From Ignelater luminosus (Eukaryota > Arthropoda > Insecta > Coleoptera > Elateridae): a stretch of DNA of 64,000 nt. Below the pieces are notes generated by a model that saw only the letters and a program-made list of their open reading frames with translations, was not told where the DNA came from and ran no database searches. Below, in pieces: positions 1-10,990 of the stretch (positions within the stretch are counted from its first letter, which is position 1; each line of letters starts with the position of its first letter). The stretch is from contig VTPC01000903.1 of NCBI GenBank assembly GCA_011009095.1, positions 46,998 to 110,997 of the forward strand, given 5' to 3'. Made by a program: the position numbers and the translations under genes.

Positions 1-479
1 CCTTAACAATTCTCACATAAAAAAATCATATAGTGTGAGGTCTGTAACATTATAATATTCTTTTTAGATACAACTACATACTTTCTTCTTTAGTGATGTG
101 ACTTTTGTGCCACCTCATATAGAGAATTTTATCAATCATTACTTTGTGGATTGGGTTACTAAAAAAAATCGTTTACAAATGAAACATATGAAGATTATCG
201 AATCAAGTGGTGGTTTACACAATTAGTAAGTATTTTGAATAGGCTAAGCCTTACACTCACTTTCTTAGTATTTGAAATGGAATTACAAGTAATGACAGGC
301 AGGGTGCCTTCTCCCAAGGATATTTAATTGGGAAGATGGCTCAATAACAAATATTTGTAAACTGGATATGTGACAAAAACAGCATCCCCAAACCAATATG
401 GAATATTTGAATTTAATCTAAGTATTTCTGTGAAGTTATTTATTACCTTAAAATGTACATACCAGAATTACATAAAATA
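1..479. other. AT-rich sequence, nothing recognised
   Basis: No gene, inverted repeat or recognisable element was found. The stretch ends at the TA dinucleotide (478-479) that is the presumed target site of the Tigger element. Confidence 0.5.
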
Positions 480-690
480 CAGTCAAACTTCTATATATTG
501 AACTTCTCTAAGTCGAATTTTTCTATATCTCGAATTTTCAATGAATTGTTTGCGTTAAAATGACGTTTTACCTTAAAGACTGCTTCCATATCTCGAATTT
601 CTCTATGTCGAATTTTTCTGTAACTCGAAGTAAAATTCTCAAGATTTAACATCGATGAATTTCTGTATCTCAAACTTTTTTTCTGTTTAT
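480..690 (+). repeat. Subterminal repeats of the Tigger element
   Basis: At least five variants of a TATCTCGAATTT / AAGTCGAATTTTTC motif are spaced along the left end. Weaker counterparts lie at about 2948-2990 in inverted order. Such arrays are typical binding sites for the CENP-B-like DNA-binding domain of pogo-family transposases; here that role is inferred. Confidence 0.6.
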
Positions 691-1261
691 AATATGTACT
701 TAACATGCAAACAAAAGAATTTCAAGAAACTTAAATTATTTTGTACAATGCAAAAAAAAAATACGGTATACCTCCATTTAACTCATCAGTTTGCTAAATT
801 TTATATGCATCCTTAAAGCTGACTAAAATTATCTAACTAAACAAAGCTGACAACATGCTTTTCTGTTCGGTGTGCACACCCATTTCTTTTGCCCCTTACA
901 AACATGTGGAACCAATTCATACAAAGGGCGGCATGCATACTATGTATCTTAATATTGCTACCGGAAGTCTTTTAAATTGCTATGAGAGTGTCCATGCACC
1001 CGACGTCATGCTGACACCAATAGTACCTTTTAAAGAGGTTTCAAACGGGACGACACACTGAGACCCCTATTGTTGTCAAATGCGCTGCATTTTGCACCCA
1101 CACCATATGAATTGTTTTTACAACGGATTACATAAACGCACACACGCACAAATCCTAACAGTTTGTGACAAGAATTTGTTGAGCCCTGATGCTATTTAAT
1201 CTTTAACGAGATATATACTGCAGTATTCTTCATTTAGATTATTGCTGCAGCAGTTGTAAAT

Positions 1262-2795
1262 ATGAGTGGTGCAAAAAGGAAGCTGAACACGCCGTCTTTA
1301 TCAGACAAGGTACGTTTAATAAGTGAAGTTGATAAAGGTGTAAGAAAGAAGAAGGAAATTGCCGCAGAATTTGGGATTCTTCAAAATACACTTTCGACAA
1401 TTCTGAAAAATCGTGAAGAAATTCTAAGAAAAGCTGAAGATGGTGTACCCAATAATCGTAAACGCTTTAAAGCGTGTACTTAAACGACGTTGATGAAGCT
1501 GTTCTCGATTGGATTAAAATGGTTCGCGATTGAAATGTTTCGATTTCCGGCCCTTTATTTCTCCGAACGCTTGGGACACACTGATTTCGTCGCTAGTTCA
1601 GGCTGGCTTGATAAATTTAAGAAAAGACATAACATCGTTCACAAGGTTATGTGTGGTGAAAGTGCAGACATTAATGAATCTGATTGTGAAGAGTGGCGTA
1701 ATCATTTTTTACCGGCACTTTTAGCGTCGTATCACGAAAAAGACATTTTTAACGCGGACGAAACGGGATTATTTTTCAAGTGCTTACCAGACAAAACGTT
1801 GACTTTTAAGAGCGAAAAGTGTTTCGGTGGAAAGCACAACAAACAAAGAGTTACCGTCATGGTGGGCGCCAACATGTGTGGTACTGAAAAGCTGAAATTG
1901 TTGGTCATTGGCAAGTCAAAAAATCCACGTTGTTTTGGTGGTAAAAAATTTGTGCCAGTTACGTACAGAAACAACAAGAAAGCTTGGATGACAAGCGAAC
2001 TGTATGAAGAATGGCTTTCTAATTTAGATAAGAAATTTTCCGCCGAAAAGCGTAAAATTCTATTGTTTGTGGATAACTGTCTCTCGCATCCAAAGATTGT
2101 TAAGACCTTGAACTCAATTCGTGTTGTTTTTCTCTCACCAAATATGACAGCAAAGCTACAACCCATGGATCAGGGTATTATCAATAATTTAAAACAAAAC
2201 TACAGAAAAAGAATTTTAAGAAAAACTAGCTGTCTTAGAAGAAGACAACAATCAAACAACAGAGATTACTCTATGGGATGCCATTATAAATTTGTCAAAA
2301 GCGTGGGACACTGATGTACAGCAAGCAACTATAAAAAATTGCTTTACAAAGGCTGGCTTTAAAAAACAAGGTGAAATCAGTTGGAGCGAAGAGGATGATA
2401 CTCCCTTATCGGAACTGAAGTCGGCGTTTGAGACTTATTCAAACAAAGTCAAAAATAATGGAGTGTCTCTTGAAGAATATTTATCTGTGGACGATGACGT
2501 GATTGTAGCAGACTATCCGACAGATGAGGAAATTTTGGACACAATTAAAAATAAAACTAACGAAGATTTGCCATCTGACGATGATGCAACGATGCCGACG
2601 CCGCCAGCGGAGGTTCTAGTTCCACCATCAAACAAAGAAATGCGCTATTTTTTAAGTAAGTGTAATGACTATTTGTGTTCCAAAGAAAATGTTACTGAGG
2701 AAGTGTATCGAGCGTTAACAACTCTAGAGAACTTTGTTGACGATCATTTTTTTAATCAAAAACAATCAAAGATTACGGATTTTTTTAACAAATAG
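1262..2795 (+). pseudogene. Tigger/pogo transposase (CENP-B HTH plus DDE_1), broken
   Basis: The coding sequence is split over three frames. From 1262 (ATG, MSGAKRKL) there is a CENP-B-type N-terminal helix-turn-helix ending at a stop at 1483. The second DNA-binding half shows VASSGWLDKFKKRHN (about 1595-1630). The DDE core follows, with NADETGLFFK (first Asp), LLFVDNCLSHP (second Asp) and MTAKLQPMDQGI (third Asp), so all three catalytic acidic residues remain. The frame is lost near 1480 (where sequence resembling NDVDEAVLDW sits in a third frame with an in-frame stop) and again near 2240-2290. The last part (2292-2795) is the acidic C-terminal region, ending ITDFFNK. Family identity is by recognition and is firm; function is lost through at least two frameshifts and one stop. 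Confidence 0.85.
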
Positions 2796-2824
2796 CTTTG
2801 TTCTAATTCTGCATTTGTCTCTAT

Positions 2825-2876
2825 TGTATGTATGTATGTATGTAGTATATAAATGATGTATGTATATGAAATTAAT
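2825..2876. repeat. TATG microsatellite
   Basis: About five perfect TGTA units followed by a looser TATA/TGTA run, lying just after the Tigger transposase stop. Confidence 0.7.
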
Positions 2877-3097
2877 TAATTTCTATATTTGCTTTGGATA
2901 TTACTGTGTCAATAAATGTATGGAAAAATTTTACTTTATTTTTTGTTCGCGTTTCTATAACTCGAATTTTATATATATTTCGAATTTTTTTCATTGTACA
3001 ATTGAGATTCGACTTATGGAAGTTCAACTGTGCTACATTAACCTAATAAAATTAATAAATGTCAACAACTAAACAAAAGCAGCAATATACATATACA

Positions 3098-3608
3098 CAG
3101 GGCTGGGCAGTATCAAAATACATGTATTTAAAATACAGTATTTCAAATACTTTTGTATTTTGTATTACAGATTAGTTTTCTAATATATTACAATTAACAA
3201 GATATTTTTGTATTTTAAAATACAGAAAATATATTTTGTAACCAATAGCATCAGCGTTAGATATTATTTGCCAAAGGAAAAAAGTTGTTACTATGGAGAG
3301 CTTTTACTAACATTGTTTTCTCTTGAACAAAGGTTGCAACACCTGTAAGAGAAACCTCTATGGCATGCAACTTCGTTCCTAAAGAATTTACAAAATTGTT
3401 TACATAAACATTTTCAGAATTTCTTTGATCTGTCCTCAGAAAGTAATGAAATCGTTTTAGCTACTTGTTTTCACCCAATGTTTAAGATGTATTGTATTTT
3501 TAAGAGAAATCGTGAAGTAATTTGTATTTTGTATTTCAAATACTTTTTTACAAGTATTATGTATTTTGTATTTGAAATACAAGATGAAGTGTATTTTGCT
3601 CAGCCCTG
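3098..3608. mobile_element. hAT-type MITE, 511 bp
   Basis: Termini are CAGGGCTGGGCA and, inverted, CAGGGCTGAGCA. The flanking 8-mers are CATATACA (3090-3097) and CATGTACA (3609-3616), 7 of 8 identical, as expected for a hAT target duplication. Both ends are packed with self-complementary AAATAC/GTATTT words. No coding capacity. Confidence 0.85.
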
Positions 3609-3614
3609 CATGTA

Positions 3615-4283
3615 CAGTGTGTACTATATAAAGTAAGGAATAATATTCATGTTTTTTATTATGGTTGTTTGGAAGAAAAGCTCGACACGTCAATTTTATT
3701 TTTTCTTCTGGATTTTATAGATGTTAGTTTTAATTTTTTAGTTTACTACTCTGGGACATATGACGTCATCAACCTTTTTTTAATGGACCCCCTTATTTTG
3801 TAGCAAGAAATAAAAAGTAGAGTTTCTCTGAGTTCAGCAATACCCCACATGTGGTATTTAAAATCGGTAGTTTTAGAGATATGGAGGATTTGACAAAAAT
3901 AATTAAACTTGAAATTTTAATGTCTGGTATTAACAGGATGGTGCACCACCACATTATTCACTTCATGTTAGAGAATATCTAGATGAAGTCTTTCCTAATA
4001 GATGGATAGGAAGATGTGGTTCAATAAAATGGCCAGCTAGATCTTCTAATCTCACTCCACTTAATTGTTTTCTTTGAGGGTATTTAAAATCAAAATCTCA
4101 AGGTTTTGAGTGATACACATGTGATTTTAAATACCCCTAAAGAAAAAAAGTACTAAACTAAAAAATTAAAACTAACATCTATAAAATCCGGAGGCAAAAA
4201 AATAAAATTGATATGTCCAAGCTTTTCTTCCAAACAGCGATAATAAAAAAATGATTATTATTCCTTACTTTATATACACACTG
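3615..4283 (+). mobile_element. Mariner-type deletion derivative with ~130-bp TIRs
   Basis: Begins CAGTGTGTACTATATAAAG after a TA at 3613-3614 and ends with the inverted counterpart before a TA at 4284-4285. The terminal inverted repeats run about 130 bp and look close to 90% alike. A remnant of the transposase catalytic region lies between them. The left end abuts the target duplication of the preceding hAT MITE. Confidence 0.8.
3934..4098 (+). pseudogene. Mariner-family (DDE_3) transposase fragment
   Basis: One frame of about 55 codons reads QDGAPPHYSLHVREYL, then FPNRWIGR and IKWPARSSNLTPL. This matches the stretch carrying the second catalytic Asp and the WPxRSPDLTPLDFF motif of insect mariner-like transposases, the same family as the copy at 55394-56293. 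The third-motif residues have drifted (SPD to SSN, LDF to LNC) and a stop follows. Positions 4069-4092 are repeated in inverted form at about 4117-4142, making a local hairpin. Only this fragment survives. Confidence 0.7.
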
Positions 4284-4285
4284 TA

Positions 4286-5649
4286 TATCAATTATCAGAA
4301 TGCAGAGTCCTGAACCTTAAAATATTTTTTAGTTAAATATCTTGACTTTTCTTTAAATATTCCGCATTTACAATAAAATATTATTTATAATTTACTTCTA
4401 ATATAATAATTTTTTTTGTGCAGCTTTTTAGAATCGCCCTGTAAAAAATCGGATGCATGCGAAAAACGGCGTTTTTATATAAAAAAAATTATTACGGTTT
4501 TATTTAATTCGTTCCATAATTTAGCCGCTCACTGTATACATATCCATTTGATCTCCACTATCAAATAAAGAAATAAAAAAACATGAAAGTACCTTGTTTG
4601 AATCGCTTATTAATTATTTTTATGTTGCTGACAATCACTTAAACTCTTTCAAAAGTGGTCAGATTATAATCAACAAATGTTCTAAAAAGAACAAATTTTT
4701 TTTATAAAAATAAGTCTGAACAAGTTGGTTACCAGTTGCAAATGTTTTTAAGTTCAACCTCTTTGGTTCAACTTGATCACGCTTATTATTTCCTTTGTGC
4801 AATTATTGTGACCACAATTTAATTTAACAAATTGAGTCCGTTAGTTTTTTAATTAGTGTGCTCAGAATAGGTTAAACTTTCCATTTTGGCAAGTTTCTGG
4901 AAATGGAAACTTTCTGGGATGAAATAAATAAGCTCTTAGAAATATTCTCTTTGAATATTGCTGGAAATATTCCCAAAACTTTCTCCAGATAAATTTTTTG
5001 ACGTGTAAAACTATTGTATGATGGTAACTTACATAAAAGAAAATTGTTATCACTTATTAGTGTTCATAGTTCTTTTTTTTTATTGCATTGTATGTAATAT
5101 TACAAGTCATGACAAATGATTCAGATGGTTGGAAAAAGAAAAATCTCTAGTAGGCCATGGTATTTTTAATAACATGTCTTAGAGTACATATTTAGAATTA
5201 AATATAGGTAATATGATAATCTTAACTGCTTGTCACTATGAAAAAACTGACACTTGATTATTAAATATTATCAGAAAATCAAATGACATTCCCTTGGTAG
5301 CATAAAACATATATTAGCTAATGCGATGTTAATCTTAAAATCCAGTAATCTGATTGACGAATCTTAAATTGACAATAAATTCTACTATTTTTGATTTGTT
5401 AATGACGTTCTTAACTTGACAACACAATTAAGAACGCTTTATGCAATTGGAGCATTGACAATTAAAATGTCTTTTAATATTTTTGCTGTGTGGATTATTA
5501 GACATGACTTAGCACTTAAAAAATAAATCATGATGTATGTGAGTTTTTTTTAACATACTATACATATATCAATATAATGATTGATAAAGCATTATTCTTT
5601 TATTTAATAACTTGATGAGAATGATACCTGTAGTATGCTTCAGCTTAGA
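4286..5649. other. No gene; possible single mariner-type end at ~4420-4540
   Basis: AT-rich. The strand-reversed sequence ending at 4540 begins CAGTGAGCGGCTAAATTATG after TA and contains an internal ACAGGGCGATTC, which resembles the ends of other TA-flanked elements in this window. No partner end was found. Nothing else was recognised up to the start of the hAT-like end near 5650. Confidence 0.35.
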
Positions 5650-6043
5650 ATCCTATGGGTAAGTACATCAAAAATGAGAGCAAGTACCAAGTACAAAGTA
5701 CAATCATTAAAAAGTACAATTACCAAGTAGAGTAACGTAAAAAGTATTTATGTACTATATAGCCAAGTATCTAAGCAAAGTACTTACAAGTACAATTCAA
5801 GTACATATTTCATTATGTTGAACCTTAGAGTAAATAGGGGTTTTAGAGAACCAGCTATACACAACTCTGTATCTAGTACTGACTTCCCTGATACGTAGAT
5901 GTCTCTACTCGTTTCAGGGTTATCTTATACGCACACCCACAAGCCTAGAAACACACTCTCGGGTCGCATTCAAGACGCAAACCACATCTGTAAACAGTCA
6001 ACGCCAGACAAGATACCACAAATGTACAAGAAAGATAGATATA

Positions 6044-7326
6044 CGAGGGTGGTCTGAAAAGTTTCCGACCTAACAAAGATACAAGACATTTTTTCTGAAA
6101 ATTTTTTTTTATTTTTCAACATAGTCTCCTTGTAACTCTACACACTTCTCCCAGCGATGCTCCCATCTCTGTAACCCGTCCAAATAGTACTCGGCATTTT
6201 TCTCTGCAAAATAATTGTTCACGAAAGTGATTGCCTTTTCGTTTGACGAAAATCTTTGTCCTCCGAGCGCAATTTTTAGATGAGGGAACAAAAAGAAGTC
6301 GCTTGGGGCTAGATCTGGTGAGTAAGGCGGATGGTCAAGCAGTTCAAACCGTAATTCGTGGATTTTCGCCATGGCAACCGCTGAGGTGTGAGACGGTGCG
6401 TTGTCTTGGTGAAACAGGATTTTCTTTTTATGCAAATGTGGCCGTTTTTTCGCAAGTTCTGCCTTCAGCTTGTCAAGTAATGATGCATAGTATGCTCCTG
6501 TAATGGTTTTTCCTTTTTGAAGATAATCGATTAAAATAACTCCATGACTATCCCAAAAAACAGTCGCCATCACTTTCCCAGCCGAAAAAACAGTTTTTGC
6601 TTTTTTTGGAGCCGGTTCCCCCTTTGCAGTCCACTGTTTGGACTGTATTTTTGTTTCGGGCGTATAATGGTGTATCCAAGTTTCATCTACAGTAATTAAT
6701 CGGCGCCAAAACTCGGATTTATTTCGCCTAAACTGCGCCAAAAGAGCGTTGGAAATAATAATTCGAACACGTTTTTGGTCTAACGCGGCACCCAACGCGC
6801 GGACAGCTTTCTCATGCCTAAATGTTGATTTAATATGTGACAAACACGTTCTTTTGACATGTTCATAACCTCTGCTATCTCTCTCACTTTAATTCGGCGG
6901 TCGTCTAGCACCATTTGGTGAACTTTGGCGATGTTTTCGTCGGTAGTTGCAGTTTTTGGACGTCCCGAACGTTCATCGTCTCCCAAGCTCTTACGGCCAC
7001 GTTTAAATTCAGCAGCCCAAAATTTCACTGTGGTAAATGATGGTGCAGAGTCCCCATACACAGAATCCAACTCATCTTTTATTTGCGAAGGCGTATTGCC
7101 TTTCAAAAACAAATATTTAATGACAGCTCGATACTCGATTTTGTCTATTTTCACAAAAAAACTCACATCAACTCACTCAAACGACTGTTACATAAAAACT
7201 GCGCGTCCAAAATGGCTGAAACTTTGGTGAGTAACTGTCAACAGATGAACAACGAAATTCAGTAGCTTTTATTTACGAGTGCTGCCATCTTCACGTTGAG
7301 GTCGGAAACTTTTCAGACCACCCTCG
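6044..7326 (-). mobile_element. Mariner element, nearly intact
   Basis: A 1283-bp element with about 28-bp terminal inverted repeats (CGAGGGTGGTCTGAAAAGTT and its complement) and clean TA duplications at 6042-6043 and 7327-7328. It encodes one mariner transposase on the minus strand, broken by a single frameshift. The intact ends and otherwise open frame point to a recent insertion compared with its surroundings. Confidence 0.95.
6109..7166 (-). pseudogene. Mariner (DD34D) transposase with one frameshift
   Basis: The start at 7166 (MSFFVKIDKIEYR) gives the usual length of about 350 codons to the stop at 6109. The N-terminal part holds the paired helix-turn-helix and ends MRKLSARWVPR, the WVPxxL-type linker, at a stop at about 6781-6783. 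The frame then resumes as LDQKRVRIIIS and contains VDETWIHH (first Asp), FHQDNAPSHTS (second Asp) and YSPDLAPSDFF (third Asp, DD34D). All catalytic residues are present. A small deletion at the linker, a few bases in size, is the only obvious lesion. It cannot make a full protein as it stands, but flanking intact copies elsewhere in the genome are likely. Subfamily was not resolved. Confidence 0.9.
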
Positions 7327-7328
7327 TA

Positions 7329-7983
7329 TGATTTAACTAATATAGCTTCTAATATACTCCAATATTTTGAGAGATTTTTCTGTTTACAAATATCATTTTT
7401 GAATTAGCGGAAGAGGTTTAAGAATAAGTAAACATTTATATTATAATCTTGATAACGTAATATAAATTAATGATAATGACAAATCTTCAAAATCGTTTTG
7501 TCATAGCGAAAAATGAAGTACCTGGAAATTGATCATTTTTCTTTAATTCGCTAACTACCATTGTTTGTAATTATAGCGTACATGAAAATACAAAATACTT
7601 TAAAATTAAAATTCCTAAATGTAGCAAACACAGAAATATACTTACAACTAACCTATTATAACTTAGTATACTCTTTGCTATAACTAAAATAAACTAGATA
7701 CTGAATTACTTATTCGCGAAAAAGCGATTTCTAAGAATATGATATAAAAATACCTATTGAATGTAAGACCAAGTAATTTTCATGTTTATTTTAAAAGAAT
7801 ACTTTTAAACTGTATACTCCTAAAAGAAATAAGTTTTTGGCAGACAAGTTCCTTTTGTCATGTTTTACTGTTACCCCTTTAGAATGACGGAATGCTTTTA
7901 GCCTTTTGTTGCATGGTGGAATCCAGATGTGATTTGTTGCAGGGTTAAGGAAAAATCTAGAGAAACCGAGCAGAGATAATAAA
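7329..7983. other. AT-rich interior of the P element, no domain recognised
   Basis: This lies upstream of the recognisable transposase, where the THAP zinc finger and N-terminal coding should be. No cysteine/histidine pattern of a THAP domain was found in any frame. Confidence 0.45.
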
Positions 7984-8076
7984 CAGGGCCGGCTGAAGAG
8001 CCGGGTTTAATTAATGTCTGAAAAAGCAGTGTGTTCTTTGTTGTCCTGGGCCCCGCAAAACTTCTAACCGGCCCTG
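7984..8076. mobile_element. 93-bp hAT MITE with perfect target duplication
   Basis: Termini are CAGGGCCGGC and ACCGGCCCTG. The flanking 8-mer ATAATAAA is identical on both sides (7976-7983 and 8077-8084). The interior contains CCTGGGCCCCGC, a pattern often seen next to this hAT end type. It is among the smallest complete elements here and is probably young. Confidence 0.9.
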
Positions 8077-8571
8077 ATAATAAACAATTTACTGTATTTC
8101 TGTGGGTAACTTTAGTCATTACAACAGGTGTTGTTAGTTTTTGTTGCACTTCTAATTCGATAGTTTGAACTCAAATTAGTTTGTTATAACGCTTGTGGTA
8201 CTGTTATACTTCTGGTACTTTAACATTTATGCTTCGAGGGCTCTATGATAATTGGAAACTGCCTTTGTCATACTATATACCTTCAGGCCCTATGTTAGGC
8301 ACACGTTTGCATAAATTATTATTGAATCATTTGAAACAATTTGCTCGTTGTGGCCTAAATGTAAAAGCAATTATGTCCGACCAGGGCTCGAACAAATAGT
8401 CTTTTAGGTATAACCTGCGAAAAACCCTATTTTTATTATAATAAGAAAAAAGTTCGTGTGCTATATGATGTTCCTCATTTAATTAAAAGTGTTCGTAATA
8501 CATTACTTAAACAAAGTATATTTTTCGAAGGAAAGGCCGCCCGCTGGGCTGACAGTAAAATTGTATAATAT

Positions 8572-8942
8572 TGTAATGTTCTTTTTATATAAAACGTTTA
8601 TTTATATTTAATAATATTTATTTTTTACTTAATTTATTACAATTTATTTTCAGTATTTATTTACACTAAATTATTATACAGAAGAATTTATTTATCACTA
8701 ATTAACATTTATTTCGTTCGTAACTACTAACTGATTGACTGTAGAACTGCCTTCTGCTCGATCAACGCAGCCTTATATTCGTTTCCGCGTGGTTCTTGAT
8801 GAGCCCAGAAAGTTCGCTTTCCTTCTGGAACATTCGACGGTGGAAGACTATGGATAGTTCGAGATTTCTCCGGCACATTCGACCAGCTTGTTCGAGACTG
8901 TTCGGGACTTTTTCTAGAATATTCGAGAGGTGGCGCGTTACA
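8572..8942 (-). mobile_element. Solo LTR (371 bp) with heat-shock-type promoter layout
   Basis: Starts TG and ends CA on the plus strand (TGTAATG...GTTACA), flanked by ATAT on both sides (8568-8571 and 8943-8946). Read on the minus strand, it has perfect three-unit heat-shock elements GAATATTCTAGAA (8924-8912) and GAATGTTCCAGAA (8835-8823). An additional GAAAGTTC-type pair follows, then TATAAGG at about 8777, and AATAAA at 8713-8708. That is the normal U3-TATA-poly(A) order of an LTR. No internal retroelement sequence remains, so it is a solo LTR from recombination. A 4-bp duplication suggests the Gypsy group, but this is inferred. Confidence 0.8.
8772..8924 (-). promoter_or_regulatory. Two perfect heat-shock elements upstream of a TATA box
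   Basis: GAAnnTTCnnGAA occurs twice without mismatch (8912-8924 and 8823-8835) on the U3 side of a TATAAGG box at about 8772-8777. The nearer element is about 50 bp upstream of the TATA box, as in heat-shock gene promoters. HSF binding is predicted from sequence only. Confidence 0.6.
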
Positions 8943-9959
8943 ATATTTCCAAGTTTAATACATTATCAAATTTAATATCGAAAATAACCGACAAACACAT
9001 TAATCCTAATCACTTCCAAAAAATAAATGTGTCGTTGGCTACATAAATTTTTAGTAAAAGAGTTTGCCACAAACCAAACTGGTGAATTAAATTCGTCTAC
9101 AGCAAAAGACACTGCAGACTTTTTACTACAAATAAACAATCTCTTCGATCTTTTAAATTCAAAATCTAAATTTGATAAAAACCCTAACAAATGTGCTTTA
9201 TCAAGCTCAGTTCCAAGAACGGAATTAAAACTAAAAAGTTACTTACCATTTGTAAGATCTTGGTATGTTCTCCAAAATAAACTATTACCGACATATTATC
9301 ATTATGGGCCGATATACAAATCCACAATCCACAGTATTTTCTTTTAACCATCCGTTTGAATCAGGATCCCATAGGGAATTTGTTTTCAAAAATCCGCCAT
9401 CGCCGAAGATTTGATCCAAATTCATCAGTGCAACATTTTAGATTGGCATTTGAACATCTTGTCATCATCATTGCAGAAATCTGTTTCAAAATCTAACTGC
9501 GCAAATAATGACGATAATTTTATTTTTGAAAATGAGGACTTTTCAAATCAAACTGGCAATGGTAAATATGATGAATTAAGTGATAGTTCGGATGTCGGCA
9601 ATGTTTCGTCAGTTTCTTCAACCGGTATCGATATTCCCAGTCAAATAGACGTAGACGTTAATACTGAAGATTTTACTTTAGAATAGTGTGGAATTAAATA
9701 TTTTACTGGTTGTGCTTCAAGGCGCACTTTGTACAAGTTTAACATAAATGTCACGCGTGCCGGTTCTACGGTTTCGATTAGTCCAGTCAATGAGCTGGGA
9801 GAATAAAAAAAAAAACACTCAGCACGAATTTGAAAACTCTTTTTTGCAATGAGTTCTATATGATCCCAAGGTCATTCATAACTATTCAGACCTTCCTTCT
9901 GCCCCAAATCGCAAAATCAACCCTTTTAACCACCCCCTTTCTGGAGATTTTTTTATTTG

Positions 9960-10340
9960 TGAAAATGTGTGAATTTTAGTTCAAAAATGGCTTCTAGAAG
10001 GTTTTTTGGATCGCTGATCAGAATCCGGCATTAGTTTTTCGGAAAAGTAAACCCGGCCATGGAAAAACGAAAAACTTGGCCTAATTTCTGGAAAAATTTT
10101 TCTTGTTCGTGAAAATTTTGAATTTTAACTCGAAAATGGGTCCTAGGGGATTTTTTTGGTCGCTGATCACGAATCCAATATTAGTTTTTCCGGAGAAACC
10201 ACCCTGGCCGTAGAAAATCGGAAAAGTTTGCCCAATTTCGAAAAAAAAATTTGGAATTTCAGCTCGAAAATGGGTTCTAGATAGTTTTTTGGGTCGCTGA
10301 TCACGAATCCGGCATTAGTTTTCCGGGAAAGTGAAAGTTC
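9960..10340. repeat. Three diverged tandem copies of a ~135-150-bp unit
   Basis: Each copy contains a GAATTT(T/C)AGCTCGAAAATGG-like start (9971, 10120, 10254). Next come a TTCTAG/CCTAG block and GGTCGCTGATCACGAATCC (or a close variant), then TTAGTTTTTCCGG and a stretch ending GGAAAAGTTTGCC or similar. Copies differ by small indels. They lie downstream of the P transposase and inside the P-element ends. Confidence 0.75.
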
Positions 10341-10344
10341 CTCG

Positions 10345-10990
10345 CCTTGAAGTAAGCAACGGCTTGCATTTGAAAAAAAAAACTAGAAATTACATGCTGT
10401 ATTTTGCTAAAACACTGCTAACAATGCGAAGACAATTTGTCTGCGTGTTGATGTAAAAGTTTTCAATAAGTTGGCTAATAAAATAAGGTTATAAAAAACA
10501 AAGAACGCGCTTTATTGATCAAGATCTTTTATATCATATCTTAATAATTTACTCTTACGAAAAATATAGACTGCTATAACAATAAATCATAAAATTGTTT
10601 TATTGAATAATTTTAAAGCTGAAATACGATAACATCGCAATTTCGGAAGGATTGTCAGGTCTTCCTAAAAGAGGATATTCTAGTTAGTGGGAATACTACC
10701 AGTTTTAAAATAAAATACTTTAAAAGCGATAAAATACAAAGACCGACAACAAGTACCTAGATCTTTCTTAAGATCATAAATCATAATACAGGTTCTTCTG
10801 CTTTCTACCTGCACAGTTTTAGTTTGGGCGTAATCCGTTTTGTGTACTTATGTTAGTTCTAACAACTACCGTTGAACCAATCACGGCGCTACCCATCACG
10901 CACATGTAAAAGTGTGTAAAAACACCCCCTCATATCCGCACTTGCCCCTGACCATCAACTTAAAGTCTAGTCGCCAAAGTCTATTAGGTC
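10345..10990. other. 3' part of the P element, no gene recognised
   Basis: AT-rich sequence between the three-copy repeat and the right P end. No second gene or further repeat recognised. Confidence 0.4.

Larger units (their letters stand above)
480..3030 (+). mobile_element. Tigger/pogo-type DNA transposon, degraded
   Basis: A 2.55-kb element. The left end starts CAGTCAAACTTC directly after a TA. The right end, read inward, starts CAGTTGAACTTCCATAAGTC, and both sides carry further copies of TAAGTCGAATTT- and CTCGAATTT-like motifs. The right flank reads TG where TA is expected. Between the ends lies a broken pogo/Tigger transposase with a CENP-B-type N-terminus. Tigger elements move by cut and paste at TA. 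This copy cannot be autonomous because its reading frame is broken in several places. Confidence 0.85.
8200..9745 (+). pseudogene. P-element / THAP9-type transposase, broken
   Basis: The order of motifs follows the P-element transposase: FMLRGLYDNWKLPLSYY and GLNVKAIMSDQGSN (8220-8395), a one-base shift, then VRVLYDVPHLIKSVRN (8448-8500). After the LTR insertion come INPNHFQK, then DFLLQINNLFDLLNS, then LLTIRLNQDPIGNLFSKIR (about 9335-9395), the RLNQDxxENxF signature. An acidic tail and a GIKYFTG stretch (about 9690) follow. Skipping the LTR plus one copy of its duplication keeps the frame. At least three frameshifts and several stops make it non-functional. Family assignment is by recognition of these motifs and is strong. 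Confidence 0.85.

Noticed and set aside
9411-9686. Separate acidic gene downstream of the P relic
   Set aside because: Its position and the GIKYFTG stretch after it fit the C-terminal part of the broken P transposase.
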